Below are positions 45,487-54,652 of a DNA stretch of 64,000 bases, in pieces. Within the stretch, counting starts at the first letter, position 1; every line of letters begins with the position of its first letter. The stretch is from Roseibium aggregatum IAM 12614 (GTDB lineage Bacteria; Pseudomonadota; Alphaproteobacteria; Rhizobiales; Stappiaceae), in assembly GCF_000168975.1 (NCBI RefSeq), contig NZ_AAUW01000020.1:62001-126000 (forward strand), read 5' to 3'. Made by a program: the position numbers and the translations under genes. Below the pieces are notes generated by a model. It was given only the letters and a program-made list of their open reading frames with translations. It did not search any database and was not told where the DNA came from.

Positions 45487-45508
45487 TTTACAGGAGGAGG
45501 CAGTACAG

Positions 45509-46441
45509 GTGAATCTTGTTCTTCAAAGTGTGGAACCGGAAACCGATCAGATTCGTGTTTTCAGGTTTCGGGCGGAAGCGGGCGCGCCGTTGCCCGGCTA
45601 TGAGCCAGGCGCTCACATAAAATTCGATCTCGGTTCTCTGGGGGAACGCGAGTATTCGCTGATCGACTGGCCGGAGCCGGATGAGCTCTATACCGTGGCT
45701 GTGCAGCGGGAAGACGATGGCCAGGGCGGCTCCAAGGCCATGCATGCCTTGACCGCAGGCCAATCGATCTCCGTCAGCGAACCGAAAAACGACTTCCCAC
45801 TTGCAGAAGATGTCCCGCACGTCCTGCTTTTGGCAGGCGGCATCGGCATCACGCCGCTGATCTCCATGGCAACGCGCTTGAAAGCGACAGATCGTTCTTT
45901 CGAGCTGCATTATTCTGCCCGCACGGCATCCCGGATGGGCTTTGCCGACAAGCTGACAGCAGCCTTTGGCGACAGCGCCCATTTTTATTTTGACGACACC
46001 GCCCCTCTCGACCTGGCCGCTCTGATGAAAGCGCAGCCTTCCGGAACGCATCTTTACATCTGCGGCCCCAAGGGAATGATCGATGCCGCACGCACGGCCG
46101 CAGCCGATGCGGGGCTTCCGGAAGATGCCATTCACATTGAACTCTTCAGTGCACCGCAGGCGCATTCCGGCGACGCGGCCTTCGAAGTGGAGGTTCACAG
46201 TACGGGACAAGTTGTGACCGTTGCCCCGGACCAGAGCATCATCCAGGCATTGGAGGATGCCGGCATCGACGTGATGTATGACTGTCAGCGCGGCGACTGC
46301 GGCATCTGTCAGACGGATGTGATCAGCGGTACGCCCGATCACCGCGACGTCGTGCTGTCGGATGCCGAAAAGGCATCGGGAAAGGTCATGCAGATTTGTG
46401 TCAGCCGCGCGAAATCCGCGCGGCTTGTCCTCGACCTATAA
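45509..46441 (+). CDS. Rieske-oxygenase reductase, phthalate dioxygenase reductase type
   Basis: A 310-residue electron-transfer protein: flavin-binding barrel (REYSLIDWPEPDELYTVAVQ), NAD-binding domain (LLLAGGIGITPLISMATRL, LYICGPKGMIDAA) and a C-terminal plant-type [2Fe-2S] domain, CQRGDCGICQ with the fourth Cys in QICVSRA. This order is that of phthalate dioxygenase reductase. It passes electrons from NAD(P)H to the Rieske oxygenase encoded next. GTG start with GGAGGAGG eight bases upstream. Confidence 0.92.
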   Translation: MNLVLQSVEPETDQIRVFRFRAEAGAPLPGYEPGAHIKFDLGSLGEREYSLIDWPEPDELYTVAVQREDDGQGGSKAMHALTAGQSISVSEPKNDFPLAEDVPHVLLLAGGIGITPLISMATRLKATDRSFELHYSARTASRMGFADKLTAAFGDSAHFYFDDTAPLDLAALMKAQPSGTHLYICGPKGMIDAARTAAADAGLPEDAIHIELFSAPQAHSGDAAFEVEVHSTGQVVTVAPDQSIIQALEDAGIDVMYDCQRGDCGICQTDVISGTPDHRDVVLSDAEKASGKVMQICVSRAKSARLVLDL

Positions 46442-46468
46442 GGTTTCGCATTCCAGGGAGGAGCCAGC

Positions 46469-47779
46469 ATGCGAACGGCCAGCCAGATCGCCGCTCTGTT
46501 TACAGGGCCACAGGTCCATCGGGACGTCTACACGTGCCCGGGAATCTACAAGCTGGAAATGCAGCACCTGTTCGCAAACACCTGGGTGTTTGTCGGTCAT
46601 GAAAGCCAGACCCCGAACAAGGGCGACTATTTCACCACGCAGATCGGCGACCAGCCGGTCATCCAGGTGCGCCACTCGGACGGTGAGATCTACGTTCTTT
46701 ACAATCGCTGCCCGCACAAGGGCACGAAGATCGCCATCGACCGGGAAGGCAATACGGGCAAGTTCTTCCGATGTCCCTATCACGCCTGGTCGTTCAAGAC
46801 GGACGGCTGCCTGCTCGCGATCCCCCTGAAGAAGGGCTATGAGAACACCGGTTTCGAAGACACCGAGAATGCCAAGGGCATGACAGCCGTCGGGGCGGTC
46901 CGCAACTATCGCGGTTTCGTCTTTGCCCGCCTGGCTGCCGAAGGCATCGGCTTTGAAGACTATTTCGGCGACAGCCTCAGCTCCATCGACAACATGGTCG
47001 ACCGGTCCCCGGAAGGGCGCCTGGAAATCGCCGGTCCGCCGCTGCGCTACATGCACAAGTGCAATTGGAAGATGCTGGTCGAAAACCAGACCGACACCTG
47101 CCACCCGATGGTTGCCCACGAAAGTTCCGCCGGAACGGCAGTAAACATCTGGAAAGAGATGGGCAATCCGGAACCGCGCCCGCCCGCGATGGAAATCATC
47201 GCGCCGTTCATGTCGCCCTACGAGTTTTTTGAGAACATGGGCATCCGCACCTGGCCGAACGGCCACGGGCATACGGGCGTCCATCATTCGATCCATTCCG
47301 ACTATTCCGCGATACCGGGCTATTTCGAGGCTCTGAGCGAGACGCATGGCAAAGAGCGCGCGAAGGAAATTCTCGGCGAAAACCGGCACAACACGGTCTA
47401 TTTCCCGAACATCATGATCAAGGGTCCTATCCAGCAATTGCGGAACTTCATTCCGCTGGGGCCCGACAGGACGCTGGTCGAAAGCTACATCTACCGGCTG
47501 GTCGGAGCGCCGGACGAACTCCTGGCGCGCACCGCCATGTACAACCGGATGATCAACGCACCGACGTCGATGGTCGGGCACGACGATCTGGAGATGTACG
47601 AACGCGCCCAGGAAGGCCTCATGTCGAACGGCATGGAATGGGTGAACATTCAGCGCCTGAGAACCGGCGAGGAAGATTTCACCGAGGAGGCCGTGGAAAA
47701 CGGCACCACGGAACGGCAGATGCGCAACCAGTTCGATGCCTGGGTGAAATTCATGACAGCGACGATGGAGAAGGCGTGA
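46469..47779 (+). CDS. Rieske non-heme iron oxygenase, alpha subunit
   Basis: A 436-residue catalytic subunit. The Rieske centre is formed by CPHKG and CPYHAW (C-x-H and C-x2-H, about residues 81-104). The mononuclear iron site lies in ENQTDTCHPMVAHES, with the bridging Asp and two His, and a later Asp. This is a ring-hydroxylating dioxygenase of the benzoate/anthranilate-like alpha-beta type, cytoplasmic. It is the first oxygenation enzyme of the cluster; substrate not proven. GGGAGGAG precedes the ATG. Confidence 0.93.
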   Translation: MRTASQIAALFTGPQVHRDVYTCPGIYKLEMQHLFANTWVFVGHESQTPNKGDYFTTQIGDQPVIQVRHSDGEIYVLYNRCPHKGTKIAIDREGNTGKFFRCPYHAWSFKTDGCLLAIPLKKGYENTGFEDTENAKGMTAVGAVRNYRGFVFARLAAEGIGFEDYFGDSLSSIDNMVDRSPEGRLEIAGPPLRYMHKCNWKMLVENQTDTCHPMVAHESSAGTAVNIWKEMGNPEPRPPAMEIIAPFMSPYEFFENMGIRTWPNGHGHTGVHHSIHSDYSAIPGYFEALSETHGKERAKEILGENRHNTVYFPNIMIKGPIQQLRNFIPLGPDRTLVESYIYRLVGAPDELLARTAMYNRMINAPTSMVGHDDLEMYERAQEGLMSNGMEWVNIQRLRTGEEDFTEEAVENGTTERQMRNQFDAWVKFMTATMEKA

Positions 47780-48252
47780 TGGCAATTTCCAGAGAAGAGG
47801 TCATCGACTTCATCTATGACGAAGCAAGAATGCTGGACGAGGGGCGCTACAGCGAATGGCTGGCGCTGTGGCTGGAGGACGGCCACTACTGGATGCCGCT
47901 CGACTACAAGCAGACCGATCCGCATCTCGTGACGTCCCTGCTTTACGAAGACATGTTCATGCTGCGCTTGCGCGTGGAACGACTGAACGGGGCGAGAACC
48001 TTCAGCCAGAAGCCCAAGAGCCGTTGCCATCATGTCATCCAGCGGCCCTTCATCGACGAAATGGACGGGGATCGGATCGTCACCAACACATCCATGCATT
48101 ACGTCGAAACACGCCTCGACGAACAGTTCCTGCTGGCGCTAACGGCCACGCACGAACTGAGGGTAGTCGACGGCGCGCTCAGGATCGCCAACAAGCGGGT
48201 CGATATCCTCAATTGTGACGCCGCTTTCGGCAATATTCAGTTGCTGCCATGA
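47779..48252 (+). CDS. Rieske oxygenase, small (beta) subunit
   Basis: A 157-residue protein of the SnoaL-like beta-subunit family (DFIYDEARMLDEGRYSEWLA, LWLEDGHYWMP, PKSRCHHVIQRPFI). It packs with the alpha subunit into an oligomer and has a structural role. Its ATG overlaps the alpha-subunit stop (TGATG), consistent with equimolar translation. Confidence 0.92.
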   Translation: MAISREEVIDFIYDEARMLDEGRYSEWLALWLEDGHYWMPLDYKQTDPHLVTSLLYEDMFMLRLRVERLNGARTFSQKPKSRCHHVIQRPFIDEMDGDRIVTNTSMHYVETRLDEQFLLALTATHELRVVDGALRIANKRVDILNCDAAFGNIQLLP

Positions 48253-49862
48253 CCGCGACACTACCTGACACAGTCTATGCCGCCTTCGCTGCCACTGCGG
48301 AGAGATATCCGGATCGGCCGTTTCTGAACGTTCTGCCCGGGACTTCTGACATCTACGGCATCCCGGCCGGGGAAATGACTTATGGCGCCGCGCGCCAAGA
48401 GGTCGACACGCTCGCACGGGATCTGGCAGAGGCCGGCTATGGTGCGGGCATGCGCGTTGCCCTGCTTCTGGAGAACCGGCCAACGTTCTTCCTTCACTGG
48501 CTCGCGGTGAACCGGGTCGGCGGGTCGGTGGTGCCTATCAACCCGGATCTGAGGGCCGCGGAGCTGGAATATCTCATCGGTCATTCCGAACCGGCACTGA
48601 TCGTTTCGATTGCGGACCGCAAGACGGAGCTTGAGACCGCTGTCGCCGCTGCCGGGATCGATGCGGCTGTGATTGCTCCCGGAGAGCCAATCCCCCGACC
48701 ACTGGATGAAGCGGTGACCGCCCGGCCGCTGGAGGGCGAAGCCCGCGAGGCTGCCATCCTTTATACCTCGGGCACCACCGGCAAACCGAAGGGTTGCGTG
48801 CTGCCCAATACCTATTTCCTGCTCGCCGGGCGCTGGTATGCCGACGTCGGCGGACTGGCAACGCTGACGGAAGAGGGCGAACGCATGATCACGCCCCTGC
48901 CCGTCTTTCACATGAACGCCATGGCGTATTCCCTCATGGCCATGGTCACGGTTGGCGGGTGTCTTACCGTTCTGGATCGCTTCCATCCGCGTGCCTGGTG
49001 GCAAGATGTTGCCGCATCCCGGGCCACCTGCCTGCACTATCTGGGCGTCATGCCGTCCATGCTGATGGGGTTTGATCCCTCTCCCGCAGAGCGCGCGCAT
49101 CAGGTGCGTTTCGGCTTTGGCGCAGGCGTCGATCCGAAGCTGCAGATTGCCTTTGAGGACCGCTTCGGCTTCCCCCTGGTCGAAGCCTGGGCGATGACGG
49201 AGACCGGCGCCGGCGCCGTGATTGCAGCCTCTGGCGAAGATCGGCTGGTGGCTCAGGCAAGCATCGGCAAGCCGAGCACGGGCGTCGAATGCCGGATTGT
49301 CGACGAGAATGGCAAGGAGGCGGTTCAGGGGGAACTGCTGGTGCGCCATGCGGGGCCGGATCCGCGCTACGGCTTCTTTTCGGAATACTACAAGGACGCG
49401 GCTGCAACGGATGAGGCCTGGAAAGGCGGCTGGTTCCACACCGGCGACATCGTCCGCCAGGGCAAAGACGGCAACCTGTTTTTTGTCGACCGCAAGAAAA
49501 ACGTCATCCGGCGGTCGGGCGAGAATATTGCAGCCGTTGAGGTGGAATCGATCCTGATGCGTCATCCGGACATCGATGCCGCCGGCATCGCGCCTGTTCC
49601 CGACCCTGTTCGCGGCGATGAGGTGTTTGCCTGCCTGAAAGTGAAGAACCCGAGCCGAGAAAAGGCCGAGGCGATCACACGCTGGTGCCTGGAGCAGATG
49701 GCCTATTACAAGGCGCCGGGCTACATCGCCTTTGTAGACAAGCTGCCGTTGACGCCGACACAGAAGATCCAGCGGGCCGCCCTGAAGGAATTGGCCCTGC
49801 AGCTTCTGGACGATCCCGATACAATCGCCACCGGACACATGAAAAAGCGACAGGCCAGTTGA
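48249..49862 (+). CDS. Acyl-CoA ligase / AMP-binding enzyme
   Basis: A 537-residue adenylate-forming enzyme with the P-loop LYTSGTTGKPKGCVLPN, the A5-type motif VEAWAMTETGAG, GWFHTGDIVRQGKDGNLFFV, RKKNVIRRSGENIAAVEVE and a C-terminal catalytic Lys in PLTPTQKIQRAALKE. It converts a carboxylic acid, ATP and CoA to an acyl-CoA. It overlaps the beta-subunit gene by four bases. In this cluster it probably activates the oxygenated side-chain acid for cleavage. Confidence 0.92.
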   Translation: MTATLPDTVYAAFAATAERYPDRPFLNVLPGTSDIYGIPAGEMTYGAARQEVDTLARDLAEAGYGAGMRVALLLENRPTFFLHWLAVNRVGGSVVPINPDLRAAELEYLIGHSEPALIVSIADRKTELETAVAAAGIDAAVIAPGEPIPRPLDEAVTARPLEGEAREAAILYTSGTTGKPKGCVLPNTYFLLAGRWYADVGGLATLTEEGERMITPLPVFHMNAMAYSLMAMVTVGGCLTVLDRFHPRAWWQDVAASRATCLHYLGVMPSMLMGFDPSPAERAHQVRFGFGAGVDPKLQIAFEDRFGFPLVEAWAMTETGAGAVIAASGEDRLVAQASIGKPSTGVECRIVDENGKEAVQGELLVRHAGPDPRYGFFSEYYKDAAATDEAWKGGWFHTGDIVRQGKDGNLFFVDRKKNVIRRSGENIAAVEVESILMRHPDIDAAGIAPVPDPVRGDEVFACLKVKNPSREKAEAITRWCLEQMAYYKAPGYIAFVDKLPLTPTQKIQRAALKELALQLLDDPDTIATGHMKKRQAS

Positions 49863-51037
49863 TGGGGAAACGTCAGAGCTATGAGGGGGTTGCGGTCACC
49901 GCACCGGTTTCAGTTCCCTACCAGCGATATTCCATCGAGACAGCCCATTGGTGGATCGCAAGCGCGCTGCGTGGATCCCTTCAGGCCGCAGGTTTGAGAC
50001 CGGCGGACATCGACGGGTTTTCGGTCGCCAGTTTCACCCTGTTTCCGGACACGGCCGTCGGGCTGACCCAGCATCTGGGTCTCTGCCCCAGGTGGCTGGA
50101 AAACATTCCGATGGGCGGCGCCAGTGGCGTGATCGCCCTGCGCCGCGCCGCGCGCGCGGTGCAGGCGGGCGATGCCGACATCGTGGCCTGCGTTGCCGGC
50201 GACACCAACCACATCGACAGCTTCAGAAATCTGCTGTCGAGCTTTTCCCGCTTTGCCCAGGACGCTTCCTACCCCTACGGCTTTGGCGGCCCCAATGCTA
50301 ATTTCGCACTTCTGACCGACCGCTACATGCAGGAATATGGCGCAACACGCGAGGATTTCGGCATGATCTGTGTGGCGCAGCGCGACAACGCCCTGCGCAA
50401 TCCGAACGCGTTGATGAAGAAGCCGCTGACGCTCGAGCAATATCTCGAAGCCCGCCCGATCGCCGATCCGATTGCCCTGTTCGACTGTGTCATGCCTTGC
50501 GCCGGGTCCGAGTGCTTTCTCGTCATGTCCGTTGAAGAGGCGCAGCGGCGGAACCTGCCTTATGCGGTGATTGGCGGCACGATCGAACGTCACAATGCCC
50601 ATGCCCAGGATCCCGTGCAGTTGCGCGGGGGCTGGACGCTCGACGTGGAAGAACTTTACGCCATGGCGGACTGCACGCCGGACGACATCGATCTCCTGCA
50701 GACCTATGACGATTATCCCGTGATTTCGATGATGCAGATCGAGGATCTCGGTTTCTGCGACAAGGGCGGCGCTCCCGATTTCGTCAGGAACCGCGACCTG
50801 ACGATTACCGGAGATTTTCCGCACAACACATCCGGCGGACAACTGTCTGCCGGTCAGGCTGGCGCTGCGGGCGGGTTCATCGGCCTTGTGGAAGCGCTTC
50901 GCCAGGTTCTGGGCAGTGCCGGAGGCACGCAGGTGGCAGACGCGACGACCGCGATGGTCTCCGGCTTCGGCATGATCAATTACGACCGTGGTATCTGTAC
51001 GAGCGCGGCCATTGTGAAAACAGGGAGCCCGGCATGA
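49862..51037 (+). CDS. Thiolase-like (SCP-x/lipid-transfer) protein lacking catalytic Cys
   Basis: A 391-residue thiolase-fold protein (VPYQRYSIETAHWWIASALR; GGPNANFALLTDRYMQEYGA; FPHNTSGGQLSAGQAGAAGG). The usual nucleophile Cys in the CASG motif is Gly86 (MGGASGV), and the C-terminal GH motif is GQ. Thiolase-like proteins of this type pair with DUF35 partners and act as retro-aldolases (Ltp2 with the ChsH2 DUF35 domain in sterol side-chain breakdown). The DUF35 partner is encoded next, with a four-base overlap, so an aldolase acting on a 3-hydroxyacyl-CoA is inferred. Confidence 0.85.
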   Translation: MGKRQSYEGVAVTAPVSVPYQRYSIETAHWWIASALRGSLQAAGLRPADIDGFSVASFTLFPDTAVGLTQHLGLCPRWLENIPMGGASGVIALRRAARAVQAGDADIVACVAGDTNHIDSFRNLLSSFSRFAQDASYPYGFGGPNANFALLTDRYMQEYGATREDFGMICVAQRDNALRNPNALMKKPLTLEQYLEARPIADPIALFDCVMPCAGSECFLVMSVEEAQRRNLPYAVIGGTIERHNAHAQDPVQLRGGWTLDVEELYAMADCTPDDIDLLQTYDDYPVISMMQIEDLGFCDKGGAPDFVRNRDLTITGDFPHNTSGGQLSAGQAGAAGGFIGLVEALRQVLGSAGGTQVADATTAMVSGFGMINYDRGICTSAAIVKTGSPA

Positions 51038-52290
51038 GCTCACCGCTTTCCCCTCCCCTCAAGAAAGATCCGCAAAAGCGCACGCAGTCCCCGCTACGTC
51101 CCCCGGAGGCCCGATCCCGCGCGGCACTTGGTCTTACGGCGGCAGCAGCGGAGGGTCGCTTCGCGCTGCAGGTCTGTGACGACTGCGGCACCGTGCAATA
51201 TCCGCCCCGGGACGTTTGCGGAAGCTGTTTGTCGGCCGCACTGGAATGGCAGGACATCTCGCCGGCGGGCACTCTGCTGGCGGAGACGCGGATCCGCACG
51301 TCGATCAATCTATACTTCCGGGAACGCACGCCCTGGCGCATGGGGTCGGTACAACTGGAGGCCGGCCCCGTGGTCCTGTGCCATGTGCATGGTGACTGCG
51401 AGCGCGGCGGGGCAGTCACCCTTCTCAACCGTCTGGACGCGTCGGGCCAGGGCGTTTTGCTGGCAGTGCCCAAGGACAGGACAAGCAATATGGAAGACGA
51501 TCCGCAAATGCGTGCCCTTTCAGCCGCCCCGAAACACAGGCGTATCCTGATCACGGACCTGCGAAACCCGAACACGCCGGCTCTGGTATCCGCGCTGCTG
51601 GAGGCGGGAGCCTCAACCATCTTTGTCGGCGAGGCCGAAAGCTGGCGCCCACATGCCAACCGCGATCTGATTTCCGGATTGGAAAAGGTCAGCGTGCTGC
51701 CGCTCGACGTGACGGACACGTCTTCGGTGCAACGGCTGGCCGGGGAAATCGGCGGCAAGACGGACATTCTGGTCAACAACGCCCGGTTCCTCAGGCCGGG
51801 CGGCGTTCTGGCAAGAGGCGACACCGCCTTTGCGCGCGAGGAAATGGAGACCAACTATCTCGGTCTGATGCGCCTTGCCCAGGCCTTCGGGCCGGGCATG
51901 TGCACCCGCACCAACGATGGCGTCAATTCGGCGGTGGCCTGGGTGAATGTCCTTTCCGTCTTTGCCCTGTCCAACACACCGGATTTCGGCTGCTTTTCCG
52001 CCTCCAACGCGGCGGCCTATTCGCTGTGTCAGTCCCTGCGCGGCGAATTCCGCGCCTCGGGCCTGCGCGTCATGACCGTCTTCACCGGGCCGGATGACGA
52101 TGACTGGACCCAGCCGGTACCGCCGCCCAAGGTCACCTCCAAGGCACTGGCAAAGGCGATCGTCTCAGGGCTGCAGCAAGGTCTTGAAGACGTGTGGTGC
52201 GGCGATGTTGCCATGGAGATCCGCGAGCGTTGGCGGCGGGACCCGAAGGTGCTGGAACGTGAACTCACGCAAGGGGGAGAAGGCGCATGA
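51034..52290 (+). CDS. DUF35 OB-fold protein fused to a degenerate SDR
   Basis: A 418-residue fusion. The first part is a DUF35 module: zinc ribbon Cys 48, 51, 62 and 65 (CDDCGTVQYPPRDVCGSC) and an OB fold (GTLLAETRIRTSINLYFRER). From about residue 168 a short-chain dehydrogenase-like domain follows (ILITDLRNPNTPALVSALLE; DILVNNARFLRPGG), but the Gly-rich cofactor motif is missing and the catalytic YxxxK is FSASN, so it is probably not an active oxidoreductase. DUF35 proteins open the active site of thiolase-like partners. Overlaps both neighbours by four bases. Confidence 0.88.
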   Translation: MSSPLSPPLKKDPQKRTQSPLRPPEARSRAALGLTAAAAEGRFALQVCDDCGTVQYPPRDVCGSCLSAALEWQDISPAGTLLAETRIRTSINLYFRERTPWRMGSVQLEAGPVVLCHVHGDCERGGAVTLLNRLDASGQGVLLAVPKDRTSNMEDDPQMRALSAAPKHRRILITDLRNPNTPALVSALLEAGASTIFVGEAESWRPHANRDLISGLEKVSVLPLDVTDTSSVQRLAGEIGGKTDILVNNARFLRPGGVLARGDTAFAREEMETNYLGLMRLAQAFGPGMCTRTNDGVNSAVAWVNVLSVFALSNTPDFGCFSASNAAAYSLCQSLRGEFRASGLRVMTVFTGPDDDDWTQPVPPPKVTSKALAKAIVSGLQQGLEDVWCGDVAMEIRERWRRDPKVLERELTQGGEGA

Positions 52291-53060
52291 GCAGTCTGAA
52301 CCAGCTGGTCTCCGGCCTTGCCTCCGGAGCCGTCAGGATTGTGGATCTGACCCACACGCTCGATCCGGACTTTCCGGTGATCGTGCTGCCGCCCGAGTTC
52401 GGTCAGTGTGCACGTTTCCGGATGGAGGAAATCAGCGCCTACGATCATCGTGGCCCGGCATGGAAATGGCACAACATTTCCATGAGCGAACACACAGGCA
52501 CTCATTTCGATGCGCCCTCCCACTGGATTTCCGGCAAGGACGTGCCGAACGGCTCGGTTGACGAAATCCCGGCAGAGGCTTTTGTAGGTCCCGTGGTTGT
52601 CATCGATTGTTCGAAGGGCGCCGCAGAAAACGACGACTTCGAACTGACACCGGAGATCATCGCGGGCTGGGAAAGTGAGCATGGCCGCATTCCGGAAGAT
52701 GCCTGGGTGCTGATGCGTACCGACTGGTCCAAGCGCAGAGGCGCCGACTACCTGAACATGCGCGCGGACGGGCCGCATTCGCCCGGACCGACGCCGGAGG
52801 CCATCCGCTTCCTGATAGAAGAGCGGAACATCCGGGGCTTCGGCACAGAGACGGTCGGAACGGATGCAGGCCAGGGCGCACATTATGTTCCGCCCTACCC
52901 CGCTCACTACTTACTCCATGGCGCAGGAAAATACGGTCTGCAATGTCTGGCCAATCTGGATCAGCTGCCCGCGACAGGCGCCGTGCTGATCGCAGCCCCC
53001 CTTAAAATCAAGAATGGAACCGGCAGCCCGCTTCGGGTTCTGGCGATGGTGACGGAATGA
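52287..53060 (+). CDS. Cyclase-family metal hydrolase (isatin hydrolase/kynurenine formamidase-like)
   Basis: A 257-residue enzyme of the COG1878 cyclase family with the metal site HTGTHFDAPSH (His69, His73, Asp75, His79). Family members hydrolyse cyclic or linear amides using Mn2+ or Zn2+: kynurenine formamidase, and isatin hydrolase, whose structure is known from Labrenzia aggregata. In the present gene order an isatin hydrolase role (isatin to isatinate) is attractive. It overlaps the previous gene by four bases. Substrate is inference. Confidence 0.85.
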   Translation: MSSLNQLVSGLASGAVRIVDLTHTLDPDFPVIVLPPEFGQCARFRMEEISAYDHRGPAWKWHNISMSEHTGTHFDAPSHWISGKDVPNGSVDEIPAEAFVGPVVVIDCSKGAAENDDFELTPEIIAGWESEHGRIPEDAWVLMRTDWSKRRGADYLNMRADGPHSPGPTPEAIRFLIEERNIRGFGTETVGTDAGQGAHYVPPYPAHYLLHGAGKYGLQCLANLDQLPATGAVLIAAPLKIKNGTGSPLRVLAMVTE

Positions 53061-53782
53061 GTGAATTTACGGCAGTCGTTACCGGCGGCAACAAGGGGAT
53101 CGGTGCGGATCTGGCCGAACGCCTTCTTGGGCGCGGCTACAGGGTGGTGTCCGTTGCCAGATCCGCCCCGGAAAAGTCTCACCCCAACCTGCACTCGGTA
53201 GAAGCCGATCTGCTTGACGCGGATGCCGTTGCAAACGCCGCCCGCGCCATCGCGGCGGAGTTCGAAGTCACCCACCTCATCCATAACGCCGGCCTGATCT
53301 GGCCCAACCTTGTCGAGGATGCCAAGCCCGAGGACATCACCGGCCTTGCACAGTTGCACCTGGGATCGGCGTTGACACTTCTGCAGGCGGCCCTGCCGAA
53401 CATGAAGGCCCGACAGTTCGGCCGGGTCATGTTCAACGCCTCCAGGGCGGCGCTCGGTGCACCGACTCGCACGGCCTACAGCGCCAGCAAAGCCGGTATG
53501 ATCGGCATGGCCCGCACCTGGGCCCTGGAGCTTGCTCCCCACGGTATCACCGTCAATGTGGTCGCCCCCGGGCCGATCCTGACCGACAATTTCTGGGGCA
53601 TCGTCGAAAAGGACAGCCCGCAACAGGAAGCCCTTGCCAAACGCATTCCGGTCGGTCGCATTGGCAATGTGCGCGACGTGACCAATGCCTTCCTGTTTTT
53701 CTGCGATCCCGAAAACAGCTTCGTGACCGGACAGACGTTATACGTCTGCGGCGGCGCAAGCGTCGGAACCCTGACGATCTAG
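53057..53782 (+). CDS. Short-chain dehydrogenase/reductase
   Basis: A 241-residue classical SDR with the cofactor motif TGGNKGIG, HNAG, catalytic Ser in MFNASRAALG and YSASK, and the PGPILTDNF loop. It should oxidise a hydroxyl or reduce a ketone with NAD(P). It ends the overlapping series of coupled genes that starts with the Rieske alpha subunit, and probably acts on an early oxygenated intermediate. Intact, unlike the SDR half of the DUF35 fusion. Confidence 0.9.
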   Translation: MSEFTAVVTGGNKGIGADLAERLLGRGYRVVSVARSAPEKSHPNLHSVEADLLDADAVANAARAIAAEFEVTHLIHNAGLIWPNLVEDAKPEDITGLAQLHLGSALTLLQAALPNMKARQFGRVMFNASRAALGAPTRTAYSASKAGMIGMARTWALELAPHGITVNVVAPGPILTDNFWGIVEKDSPQQEALAKRIPVGRIGNVRDVTNAFLFFCDPENSFVTGQTLYVCGGASVGTLTI

Positions 53783-53843
53783 CGTGCGTCGCGTTTGACA
53801 GGAAACAACTTGCACCGCGACTTGCTCTGAAGCGTCTGAGCGC

Positions 53844-54272
53844 TCAGCTATCGTTTTGATCTTGCGGCATGCAGGCCAGAAGGGCCGCCTTCACGTCGTC
53901 CGGCCAGGGGATGGAGCAATGCTTGTCGAGATCGCTGGCCGCCAGCACCTGGGTGCTCGACCAGCGCTTTTCGCCCTTGCAGCTAATCTCGTGATGCATG
54001 GTGACGGACGACCGCCCGACCCGCTGCACGGTTACCTCGAATTCCAGCTCTTCGCCGAAAAAGGAAGGGCTTGAGAAGTCGCTGGAAAGATGGACGGTCG
54101 GGGTGCCCCAGCGTTCCTCCCAGATAATCTTGTGCCACGGATAGCCGAGTTTCAGCCAGAATTCCTCGTTCACACCATTGAGAATGTTCAGATACGACGG
54201 GAAATAGGCTGTCCCGGAGATATCGCAGTCTCCGAAGTTGAGCATGCGGGTGGTTTTGAATGGAACGTCCAA
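53844..54272 (-). CDS. Hotdog-fold acyl-CoA thioesterase (4HBT family)
   Basis: A 142-residue hotdog protein: MLNFGDCDISGTAYFPSYLN contains the Asp of the 4-hydroxybenzoyl-CoA thioesterase type (GDCDISGTAYFP), followed by the strand series FGEELEFEVTVQRVGRSSVT. It would release a free acid from a pathway CoA ester. It is convergent with the main operon and divergent from the TRAP genes. Start is TTG 54272, eight bases after AGGGAGA. Confidence 0.82.
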   Translation of the reverse strand: MDVPFKTTRMLNFGDCDISGTAYFPSYLNILNGVNEEFWLKLGYPWHKIIWEERWGTPTVHLSSDFSSPSFFGEELEFEVTVQRVGRSSVTMHHEISCKGEKRWSSTQVLAASDLDKHCSIPWPDDVKAALLACMPQDQNDS

Positions 54273-54652
54273 GTTGCCTGTCTCCCTGCGTGTTGCCAGC
54301 CTGCCCCACAAGGGTGGCCGGACTGTAATTTATTTGATTTTGCACATATCGCAGACAGGCTTCAACACAGGCCTCATCCTCGAAACAGGGCTCTCCTTCC
54401 CCAAGCCAGTCTGATCCAGGTTTATGAAACCACTGCAATTCATTGATTTCATGTAATAAACCGGAACCACTCCACGATTCCATCCCCTAAAAATCTGATT
54501 GTGCATTTTCTCTATATTCTATCCTTGATTGCAAAAAATACATGCAGTTTCATATTTATTGACAAGACATGCTCATCAATGAAAGTATTCAAAACGGTCT
54601 CGGCATGCGGAGGAGCCCAGCCAGACAGACGCATCATTCAAGGGAGAGGAAG
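54273..54652. promoter_or_regulatory. Divergent control region with a MarR-like box
   Basis: This 380-base AT-rich gap separates the thioesterase (minus) from the TRAP operon (plus). At 54539-54556 TACATGCAGTTTCATATT matches TATATGAAATTTCATATT before the reductase gene at 15 of 18 positions. TTGACA (54559-54564) lies just after it. Half-sites resembling it (TTTATGAAAC near 54421 and GATTTCATGT near 54445) also occur. No gene is supported here. Confidence 0.6.

Noticed and set aside
48261-49838. 525-codon minus-strand open frame opposite the CoA ligase
   Set aside because: Antisense to an intact adenylate-forming enzyme; no domain signature.
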